Shown here: piece by piece, positions 33,516 to 39,425 of the stretch
How positions within the stretch are numbered: the first letter of the stretch is position 1
How the letters are laid out: each line of letters begins with the position of its first letter
Source of the DNA: Kiritimatiellia bacterium
GTDB lineage: Bacteria; Verrucomicrobiota; Kiritimatiellia; PWTM01
Direction of reading: 5' to 3'
DNA length: 39,425 nt
Assembly: GCA_017996315.1 (NCBI GenBank)
Contig: JAGOHE010000003.1
Coordinates: 1-39,425 of the forward strand
Translations under genes and position numbers: made by a program
Notes under the pieces: generated by a model
The model's input: only the letters and a program-made list of their open reading frames with translations
Told to the model about the DNA's origin: nothing
The model's database searches: none

Positions 33516-34379
33516 ATGATCGACCTGCATTTGCACTCAACATATTCGGATGGCACCTGCTCACCTTCAGAACTGGTGGAGCTGGCCGTCGCGGAAGGGC
33601 TTTCGGCGGTCGCCCTGACGGATCATGACACGATGGATGGCGTTCCGGAGTTTTCCGCGGCCGCGCAGGGTCGGATTCGAACGATCGCCGGGGTTGAGCT
33701 CAGCGCGGATGACGACCGGGGATCGGTTCATATTCTGGCCTATTTCCTCGAAGCCTCGGCGGTGTTTGAGCCGACGCTGCGCGCACAGCGGATGGACCGC
33801 GAGGCGCGAAATCTGGAAATCCTCCGGCGGCTGGAGGAATACGGCCTGCCGCTGACTTACGAGGAAGTCCGGGCCTGCGCCGCCGGCGGTGTGGTGGCGC
33901 GTCCCCACATCGCCGATGCGCTCGTTCGGCGGGGGCTGGTGGGGACGGCCGAGGAGGCGTTTGACCGATGGATCGGCAATGGCAAGCCGGCATATGTGGC
34001 CCGGCGCGCATTGACCCCCGAAGCGTGCGTGAGATCGGTGCGTGAAGCGGGCGGCATATCCGTCCTCGCTCATCCGGCCACGCTCAACGGCGCCCTGCCG
34101 GAACAGCGGCGTCGGGTGCGTGAGTTGGCCGAGGCGGGCTTGGATGGCTTGGAGGTTTTCTATCCCACGCACACTCGCGTACACGTGCGACGGTATCGCG
34201 CATGGGCGAGGGAACTGGGGTTGGCGCCCGCGGGTGGGACGGATTTTCACGGCGACCGGCGCCCGGGTCTTCGCGTGGGGCGCGGTGGAGGCCGGTTCAG
34301 TGTGCCGTCGTGGTGTCTGGATGAGCTGGAGCAGAAGCTCCGGAGCCGGCGGCCCCGTTCCAGTATGGACGAAAAATAA
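33516..34379 (+). CDS. PHP-domain phosphoesterase (RNase AM / YciV-like)
   Basis: A 287-residue PHP-fold enzyme with a trinuclear metal site. HLHSTYSDG (5-13) gives the first His pair and Asp, LTDHDTMDG (34-42) the next His and Asp, GVELSAD the Glu, and GTDFHGDRRPG near the C-terminus the final Asp-x-His. Relatives (RNase AM, TrpH) are 5'-3' exonucleases or remove 3'-phosphates from 3',5'-bisphosphonucleotides. It lacks any DNA polymerase parts, so it is a stand-alone enzyme. ATG 33516 is chosen for the family N-terminus; ATG 33483 would add 11 residues. The last 83 bases overlap the end of the oppositely oriented acyltransferase gene. Confidence 0.92.
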   Translation: MIDLHLHSTYSDGTCSPSELVELAVAEGLSAVALTDHDTMDGVPEFSAAAQGRIRTIAGVELSADDDRGSVHILAYFLEASAVFEPTLRAQRMDREARNLEILRRLEEYGLPLTYEEVRACAAGGVVARPHIADALVRRGLVGTAEEAFDRWIGNGKPAYVARRALTPEACVRSVREAGGISVLAHPATLNGALPEQRRRVRELAEAGLDGLEVFYPTHTRVHVRRYRAWARELGLAPAGGTDFHGDRRPGLRVGRGGGRFSVPSWCLDELEQKLRSRRPRSSMDEK

Positions 34380-35238
34380 ACCATTGGTGGGGATACTCAC
34401 CGATGGCGTTCTCCATGGACCGGGAGACGGAGCGTTGGATGTCATCGGCCGAGGAATGATCTTCCGGATGAATCGCTTCATCCATACTGAGCAGGAAAGA
34501 GTCGTCCACGCGCCGGGTGACATAGCAGGGGATGATGGGCGCTCCGGTCTTCCATGCCAGTCGAGCCGCGCCGTCGGGCAGTGGCGCGGGCGCTCCGAAA
34601 AACGATACCGGCCGGGCCAGGCCCGTGAAATCCCGGTCGGTGAGGAGCACAATGCATTCCCCCGCGCGCAGGGTGTTCAACAGTGCGCGTACGGAATTCC
34701 CGAGTGGAACCATTTTCATTCCCCGACTGCTGCGGTACTGGGTGAACATGCGGTCTAAATGCGGAATTCCGAACGGGCGAAAGACCGCGGTGAGGGGATA
34801 CCCTTGGGTGGCCAGGACACAGCCTCCGACTTCCCAATTACCGAGGTGCGCGGTGGTGATGATGACACCCTTGCCCCGCTGAAGCTCCGCATCGAGCCGG
34901 TCGAGATGCTGAGTGCTGACCCTTCGATTCAGCCAATCCGCATGCGTTTTGGAGAACCGGAAAAAGTCCACGAGATACTTGCCGAAATACTGATAGGTTT
35001 TACGGACCTGGTTGCGCACCATGCGTTCCGTCGGCTGAATGCCGCGAAACGTCAGGATATGGCGCAGATTGTCGGCCACGGCGGCACGGCCAGCCCGGTC
35101 CCGAAAATAAAAATAATCGGCCACGCGGAGTCCAAGCCAGTACGTGAAGGAAAGGGGCATGATACGGCTGAGAAAGGATGCCGCACGGTAAACCCGCGGA
35201 TGTGGCACCGGCTCTGGAATGCCCGTATCTGTCGTCAT
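34297..35238 (-). CDS. LpxL/HtrB-type lysophospholipid acyltransferase
   Basis: A 313-residue membrane-associated acyltransferase of the LpxL/LpxM/HtrB family, which adds secondary acyl chains to lipid A or a similar lipid at the inner membrane. The catalytic H-x4-E is His131 to Glu136 in TAHLGNWEVGG. Upstream is the NLRHILTFRGI region common in the family, and downstream are DRDFTGLARPVSFFGAPAPLP and GAPIIPCYVTR. A hydrophobic N-terminal helix (about 20-45) anchors it. The last 83 bases overlap the PHP gene on the other strand. It points to a lipid A-bearing outer membrane. The Ala-rich C-terminal tail (GAAGSGASAPAHPDTTTAH) looks dispensable and may have grown by overlap. Confidence 0.91.
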   Translation of the reverse strand: MTTDTGIPEPVPHPRVYRAASFLSRIMPLSFTYWLGLRVADYFYFRDRAGRAAVADNLRHILTFRGIQPTERMVRNQVRKTYQYFGKYLVDFFRFSKTHADWLNRRVSTQHLDRLDAELQRGKGVIITTAHLGNWEVGGCVLATQGYPLTAVFRPFGIPHLDRMFTQYRSSRGMKMVPLGNSVRALLNTLRAGECIVLLTDRDFTGLARPVSFFGAPAPLPDGAARLAWKTGAPIIPCYVTRRVDDSFLLSMDEAIHPEDHSSADDIQRSVSRSMENAIGEYPHQWFIFRPYWNGAAGSGASAPAHPDTTTAH

Positions 35239-35413
35239 ATTCCGGCTAGCATGTCAAAGGCCGCTCCGCTCCGTCAATCCGGATCGGAACGCGATGCTTC
35301 CGGGAGACGGGAGGTTTCGTTTCGGAGGGGTCCAGCGTTTGGGCGCGCGCTCGGCCGCGGGAAGATGCGAAATCTTTCTTTTCTAACTCACGCCCTCGGG
35401 CCACACTATCCGC

Positions 35414-36133
35414 ATGACAGACCCGAATCCTGCGAATTGCGAGCCCGTGTCCTCCGCCGGAATCTGCGCCCTGATGCCCGCCTTTCATGAGCGGGGGCGC
35501 ATCGGAACGGTTGTTTCGGAGGTCCGGCAGCATGTGTCCACCGTATTGGTGGTGGATGACGGATCGAACGATGGGACCGCGGAGGAAGCAGAGGCCGCCG
35601 GCGCCGTGGTGATCCGGCATGAGACCAATCGAGGCAAGGGCGTGGCGCTGCGAACGGGATTTGAAGAGGCGCGCAAACGGGGATTCGAAGCGGTGGTTAC
35701 GCTGGATGCCGACGGCCAGCATCTGCCCTCCGAAATTCCAAAGTTCATCGAGACCTATCGGCGCACCAACATCCCCGTGCTGATCGGGAACCGCATGTGG
35801 GACACCCGGGGCATGCCTCGCATCCGGCGGTGGACCAATCGGTTCATGAGCTGGCTGCTCAGCCGCGAAATGAAGCAGTTCGTGCCCGATACCCAATGCG
35901 GCTATCGTCTGTTTCGCTGCGATGTGATTCCGTTCATCCAAGCCGCGTCGGATCGTTTTGCGGCGGAGTCTGAAATTCTGTTGCATGTGGCGGCGCGGCA
36001 TATGCGCATCGACAACGTGCGCATCGCCACCGTCTACGGAACCGAGAAGAGCAAAATCAATCCATGGACGGATACGTTCCGCTTCTTCGGCATGCTGCGC
36101 GCGCATCGGCGGCGGATGCGAAAGCGGCGGTAG
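35414..36133 (+). CDS. Glycosyltransferase family 2 (dolichol-phosphate mannosyltransferase-like)
   Basis: A 239-residue GT-A enzyme that uses a nucleotide sugar and often a polyprenyl phosphate acceptor. Visible motifs are MPAFHERGRIGTVV (21-34), VVDDGSNDGT (46-55), NRGKGVALRTGF (72-83), LDADGQH (97-103) with the metal-binding Asp-x-Asp, and PDTQCGYRLF near 162-171. There is no C-terminal transmembrane pair, so it is the soluble short form. The last 25 residues are very basic, which may help membrane binding. The 175-base gap before it, shared with the divergent acyltransferase, has no clear promoter; a CACACT box seven bases before the ATG is a weak leaderless candidate. With the LpxL-like gene it suggests envelope glycolipid work. 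Confidence 0.92.
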   Translation: MTDPNPANCEPVSSAGICALMPAFHERGRIGTVVSEVRQHVSTVLVVDDGSNDGTAEEAEAAGAVVIRHETNRGKGVALRTGFEEARKRGFEAVVTLDADGQHLPSEIPKFIETYRRTNIPVLIGNRMWDTRGMPRIRRWTNRFMSWLLSREMKQFVPDTQCGYRLFRCDVIPFIQAASDRFAAESEILLHVAARHMRIDNVRIATVYGTEKSKINPWTDTFRFFGMLRAHRRRMRKRR

Positions 36134-36146
36134 TTTCCCCAAACGC

Positions 36147-36178
36147 ACGGGGCGCGCATCGGACGATGCGCGCCCCGT
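36147..36178. terminator. Strong bidirectional hairpin between converging genes
   Basis: A perfect 14-bp stem (36147-36160 with 36165-36178) closes a GGAC tetraloop. It sits in the 59-base gap between the converging GT2 and PPIase genes, 14 bases from each stop. T runs are short on both sides, as is common in GC-rich genomes, but stem strength and place make a two-way terminator the best reading. Confidence 0.85.
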
Positions 36179-36192
36179 CGTAATTCACACGC

Positions 36193-37257
36193 TCAACGGC
36201 CGGGATACTCGATCTTGGCGTTCTTGCGAAGATCCTCAATGAACTTCCGGATGGCCTCGGACCGGTCGCGGCGTTCAAGCATTTCCTTCAGCCGGTCGTG
36301 AGCCTCTTCCAGCGTCACGGTTCCAGCTTCGTTGCGCTTGGTAGTTTTGATGATGTGGAAGCCGAAGGGTGTCTCCACCAGCGGGCCGATGGCATTGAGC
36401 TCCTGGGAGAAGGCGGCGTCTTCAAACGCCTTGACCATCATTCCGCGGGGGAAGGTGTATTCTCCACCTTTGTCCTTGCTGCCAGGATCCTCGGAATACT
36501 TCTTCGCCGCTTCCGCGAAATCGGCGCCCGCCACCAGCTCCTCGCGGATTTTCTCCGCTTGGGCGCGTTTCTCCGCCTTCGCGCTGTCCTCGGCGCCATC
36601 TTCCACGCGAATGAGGATGTGGGATGCGGTGACAGTTTCCGGCCGGGTCATCCGCCCCTTGTTTTCCTCGTAGAACGCGGCGACCGCCTCCTCGGTGGGC
36701 GGCTTCACACTCTCGGCGGGTTTGCGAAGCAACTTATCAATCAGCAGGGCCCTGCGGATATCCCGGTCGAATTCCGCGCGGTCGATGCCCTGCATGGTCA
36801 GCGCCTGATCCAGCGTGAGGTCGGGGGGCATGGGCATGGCGGCAATCGCCTTTTGGACATCTTCGTCCGTGACCTGCAGATTCTGCTCCGCCGCCTTCTG
36901 TTCAAGCACCATCTGGGTGATCAAATCCTCGGTCACCTGCTGATTCAGTTGGGAACGGACATTCGCTTCGTGTTCCGGGGGAATCTGCTGTCCTGAAGAC
37001 CGGATGGCGCGGGTCACATAATCATTGACGGTTTTCTGGGTCAGCCCGGTTCCGTTGATGGTCGCGATGACCGTGTCCGGCGCGGGCAGCGGCGCGGGCT
37101 TTGGGACTTCGAACAGGTTCTCGGGCATAGACAACTCGCCCGGGACATCGGCGGGAGCCGCGGCGGGAGCCGCCTCCTCCGCTCGGGCGGAACAAACAGT
37201 CAACGCGATCAGGGCGACAACCAATCCACGCGGGATCGAGAGTTTCATGAGGCGCAT
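36193..37257 (-). CDS. SurA/PpiC-like periplasmic peptidyl-prolyl isomerase
   Basis: A 354-residue exported folding factor. The signal peptide runs to about residue 26 (hydrophobic core GLVVALIALTVC, cleavage after ARA). An Ala/Pro-rich spacer (28-60) follows, then a helical SurA-N-type chaperone domain (about 62-180). A single parvulin domain starts at 208 with TVTASHILIRV and contains the usual FAEAAKKYSEDPGSKDKGGE and PFGFHIIKTT. A charged helix ends it. AAGGA lies seven bases before ATG 37257. tRNA-Cys is encoded only 18 bases upstream on the same strand, so the two probably share the promoter at 37361-37389. It should help outer-membrane protein folding. Confidence 0.93.
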   Translation of the reverse strand: MRLMKLSIPRGLVVALIALTVCSARAEEAAPAAAPADVPGELSMPENLFEVPKPAPLPAPDTVIATINGTGLTQKTVNDYVTRAIRSSGQQIPPEHEANVRSQLNQQVTEDLITQMVLEQKAAEQNLQVTDEDVQKAIAAMPMPPDLTLDQALTMQGIDRAEFDRDIRRALLIDKLLRKPAESVKPPTEEAVAAFYEENKGRMTRPETVTASHILIRVEDGAEDSAKAEKRAQAEKIREELVAGADFAEAAKKYSEDPGSKDKGGEYTFPRGMMVKAFEDAAFSQELNAIGPLVETPFGFHIIKTTKRNEAGTVTLEEAHDRLKEMLERRDRSEAIRKFIEDLRKNAKIEYPGR

Positions 37258-37275
37258 ATCAGGTTCCTTCTATTT

Positions 37276-37350
37276 TGGAGGCGCGGATCGGAATCGAACC
37301 GATGAATAGAGGTTTTGCAGACCTCCGCCTTACCACTTGGCTACCGCGCC
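37276..37350 (-). tRNA. tRNA-Cys (anticodon GCA)
   Basis: Read on the minus strand, 72 bases (37350-37279) fold as a full cloverleaf and are followed by an encoded CCA (37278-37276). The acceptor stem GGCGCGG pairs with CCGCGCC, the D stem is GCC/GGC, the anticodon stem is GAGGT/ACCTC around loop CTGCAAA with anticodon GCA, and the T arm is ATCGG-TTCGATT-CCGAT. The discriminator is U, as required for cysteine. It lies between the topoisomerase VI A gene and the PPIase. Confidence 0.97.
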
Positions 37351-37360
37351 GAATCCGTAC

Positions 37361-37389
37361 ATTTTCGGATATCCGGAGGGAATTGTCAA
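37361..37389 (-). promoter_or_regulatory. Promoter of tRNA-Cys and the PPIase gene
   Basis: On the minus strand a consensus TTGACA (37389-37384) is followed after 17 bases by GAAAAT (37366-37361). The start would fall near 37354, a few bases before the mature tRNA 5' end at 37350. It begins right after the topoisomerase A stop codon, so this unit is independent of the topoisomerase operon. Confidence 0.62.
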
Positions 37390-37391
37390 AC

Positions 37392-38537
37392 TCAGGGCAG
37401 GAACCGGCCGAGCTTGAGTTTTTCAGGCAAGTAGCGCTCCAGCACAAAGTTCAAGCCGTGTTTCGCGAAGGCCTGCTGCTCGATGCGGACGCCCATCTTG
37501 AGCATCTGTTCCAGCGCCTGCTGCCACTCCTTGTGATGCCGGATGAACGGGTCGTTCTTGAGCGCGTCGCGGGCGCGCTTGATATCCGCATCCTCCAGCG
37601 GATGCGTGGCGTCTTCCAGGTCGTAGTCGAGGATGTCCTGGGGCGTGACCCCGAGGTAGTGGCACTGGGGCACGCAGAAGTACCGGTTGATGTGCGCCGC
37701 CTGTCCGGACCCCGCCTTGAGCGTTCGATAGATATTGCAATAGCCGTACGGGTCGCCGTCGGTAAAGGCCAGCACGGGCAGCTTCCGATCGTCGGCCAGC
37801 CGGCGGATAAACCGGCGGCAGGCGCGCGTGGGCACACCGCTCATGGAGATCAGAATGCATTTCGCCTTCTCGAAATACCGGTGGTGCACGAGGCGCTGGA
37901 ACAACGATGCGGTTTCCACCGCGAGAATGAATTTCGCATGGGATTCGAAGCGCAGATGCTCGACCCGGGAGGGTATGCTCCATGCCCCGGTTCCGAGCTT
38001 CAGGCAGTTGATCGGGATGTCCTTGCCCGTCGCCGGATCGCGGTCCACCACGATCAGCGGACCGCAGACTTCGCCCCCGCGCTCCTCCGGGATGTACCCG
38101 AGTTGTTCGCGGTTGATGCCGAGCATGGCCTCCATATCGTCGAGCAGGCTGTCGCTCTCCGGCTGCTCGTCGAACCGGCATTCGCCCCAGCTCTTCGAGT
38201 TGTAGTACACCTCGCGTTTGCCGGCGATATCATCGCGGTCCAGCAGGTCGTTCTTCGTGGTCGCGAGCAGGCGCATGGATTGCGCGAACGTCTTGACCGT
38301 GTTGTACGACAGCGTCCGCGTGGCGACCCGGTGGAGGATTTCGAAATGCCCGCGCGCGGCATCGAATTTCACGTTCTTCAGCGAGCGCACCGGAAACTTC
38401 ATGCTGGGCTTGCGGTGTTTTCGGACGATGTCGTTCCGGATCGTTTCGGCGACCGTCACGATTTTCTTCGAAGCGTCCTGGCGGGTCACCGAGCGCGGGC
38501 CGGATTCCGGAGCGGCGGGGGGGGTGTTCTTTTTCAT
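37392..38537 (-). CDS. top6A: DNA topoisomerase VI subunit A (Spo11-like)
   Basis: A 381-residue homologue of the DNA-cutting subunit of type IIB topoisomerase, which works as an A2B2 complex to pass one duplex through another with two-base overhangs. The 5Y-CAP (winged-helix) domain has KREVYYNSKSWGE (107-119), where Tyr112, the second of the pair, should be the residue that joins to DNA. The Toprim domain has Glu208 in AVETASLF and Asp260-x-Asp262 in FTDGDPYGY, which hold the magnesium. The length is normal for the family, so it looks functional. The start overlaps the subunit B stop (ATGA). An N-terminal basic tail of about 25 residues is extra. Both subunits are common in archaea and plants but patchy in bacteria. 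Confidence 0.95.
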   Translation of the reverse strand: MKKNTPPAAPESGPRSVTRQDASKKIVTVAETIRNDIVRKHRKPSMKFPVRSLKNVKFDAARGHFEILHRVATRTLSYNTVKTFAQSMRLLATTKNDLLDRDDIAGKREVYYNSKSWGECRFDEQPESDSLLDDMEAMLGINREQLGYIPEERGGEVCGPLIVVDRDPATGKDIPINCLKLGTGAWSIPSRVEHLRFESHAKFILAVETASLFQRLVHHRYFEKAKCILISMSGVPTRACRRFIRRLADDRKLPVLAFTDGDPYGYCNIYRTLKAGSGQAAHINRYFCVPQCHYLGVTPQDILDYDLEDATHPLEDADIKRARDALKNDPFIRHHKEWQQALEQMLKMGVRIEQQAFAKHGLNFVLERYLPEKLKLGRFLP

Positions 38538-39425
38538 ACGTCCAGATGGCTCTTTTCCAGCATGCGGCGCAGGTCGACCAGCACCCGCTGTTCGTCACGG
38601 TCGCTGAGCGACAGCACCTGCTTCAATCCCAGGGCCAGATGGGGCAGATACATTTCGATATAGGAGCGCTTGCGGTCCGCTTCGGCGGCCCGATGGCGGC
38701 GTCCGACAAAGACCGACATGCGCCGTCCGCATTCCTGCAGGCCCAGGGTCACTTCCTTGAGAATCTCCCCGTAGCTTGCAATCGCATCCTTGCTCTCGCT
38801 GGTGAAGGGCACCCAGACACTGGCCATGTGCACCATGATCACCACCGGTCCCTGCGGGAGCGCGCCTTTGGGCTGGGACAGCCCGTACGATTTCCAGTCC
38901 ACACCGGTCACCGCCTTGGTGATCGCGCAGCCGCCGGACATGTGCAGCAGGGGAACCCGGTTGGCAAAACGCAGCAGGCGGACCGGATCGTCCGCGGCGC
39001 CGCCGGCGCCGCCGGGACGGGCCACGGCCAGCCCGACTTCGATCAGGAACGGATTGCCCCGGTAGACCTCGGGATTGCGCGTGACCGCGGTGACGAATTC
39101 CGGATCCACCTCTTTGCGCAGTCCCGCCTCGATGGCCGCTTCGCCAATGGGCGCGAGGCCATCGGTGGGGGGACGCATGAACCGGGTTTCCGAGATCGCC
39201 TTGAACAAAGCTTCGGATTCACGATGCGCGATGCGCGTGGGATTTGCGGATGGTTCGAGACCCGCCCGCGCGCAAAGCTCCTGTGCGACCCGGTCGCTGA
39301 CCCGGCAGAACTCCTGCGTGAGCGCCGTTTTGAGAGTCCGGGCGCGGGTATTCTTCAACATCTGCATCAGCATCCCGAGTTCGACGCCGAGCGGATGCGG
39401 CCGGATTTCCCGGATCGGCGGGGGC
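38534..39425 (-). CDS. top6B: DNA topoisomerase VI subunit B, C-terminal part
   Basis: About 296 residues of the ATPase subunit; the N-terminal GHKL ATPase core lies beyond the window edge. The part seen starts with IRPHPLGVELGML, matching the helix-two-turn-helix/transducer junction of TopoVI-B. It continues through SETRFMRPPTDGLAPIGE, LLRFANRVPLLHMSGGCAI and the key transducer stretch VPFTSESKDAIASY, whose lysine contacts ATP in known structures. The C-terminus ends after the transducer without the immunoglobulin-like extension of some archaeal forms. The stop overlaps the subunit A start by four bases, giving a B-A operon as in many archaea. Any promoter is outside the window. Confidence 0.95.
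   Translation of the reverse strand, partial: PPPIREIRPHPLGVELGMLMQMLKNTRARTLKTALTQEFCRVSDRVAQELCARAGLEPSANPTRIAHRESEALFKAISETRFMRPPTDGLAPIGEAAIEAGLRKEVDPEFVTAVTRNPEVYRGNPFLIEVGLAVARPGGAGGAADDPVRLLRFANRVPLLHMSGGCAITKAVTGVDWKSYGLSQPKGALPQGPVVIMVHMASVWVPFTSESKDAIASYGEILKEVTLGLQECGRRMSVFVGRRHRAAEADRKRSYIEMYLPHLALGLKQVLSLSDRDEQRVLVDLRRMLEKSHLDV

Noticed and set aside
35239-35265. A TTGACA-like -35 just before the acyltransferase start.
   Set aside because: A -10 at 17 bases would fall inside the gene, so it cannot serve this start codon.

Overview
The window is about 39 kb of GC-rich, densely packed bacterial chromosome. It suggests a Gram-negative, probably uncultured lineage. A parvulin chaperone with a signal peptide, an LpxL-type acyltransferase and periplasmic-type ABC transport genes all point to an outer membrane. 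The mix of genes would suit the Verrucomicrobiota/Kiritimatiellota or neighbouring deep phyla, but I cannot assign a phylum from sequence alone. I see no insertion sequence, phage, CRISPR array or rRNA.

Layout. (1) 1-2079, + strand: the end of a sigma-54 activator, then pgi. (2) 2099-9367, - strand: a seven-gene run of PIG-L deacetylase, DegT aminotransferase, Gfo/Idh dehydrogenase, NagB, two GT4 glycosyltransferases and a PP2C phosphatase, which looks like an amino-sugar and glycan module. (3) 9588-12496, +: parB, a lone fumarase beta-type subunit, a Rieske ferredoxin, a small unknown protein and surE. (4) 12731-19136, +: a peptide-type ABC importer (binding protein, two permeases, one fused double ATPase). 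(5) 19309-23940, +: pgk, then hisF-hisI-trpE-trpG joined by ATGA overlaps. (6) 23956-25387: a DUF503 protein and a divergent gcvT. (7) 25483-32751, -: a GHL10-type glycosidase, then coaBC, a long two-lobed medium-chain dehydrogenase, a SrlD-like short-chain dehydrogenase and a degenerate PP2C. (8) 32881-36133: a host-attachment-family protein, a PHP phosphoesterase, an LpxL-like acyltransferase and a GT2 glycosyltransferase. (9) 36193-39425, -: topoisomerase VI B and A subunits (B runs off the window), tRNA-Cys and a SurA-like PPIase.

The most notable points are a complete-looking archaeal/eukaryotic-type topoisomerase VI gene pair in a bacterial setting, and a repeated promoter arrangement. 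In that arrangement a TAnnnT -10 box sits only 6-7 bases before the start codon of genes that lack a Shine-Dalgarno sequence, implying leaderless mRNAs. The pgk promoter also carries an 11-bp tandem repeat just upstream of its -35 box. Several proteins have altered active-site motifs: HisI, NagB, the second PP2C and the long dehydrogenase.
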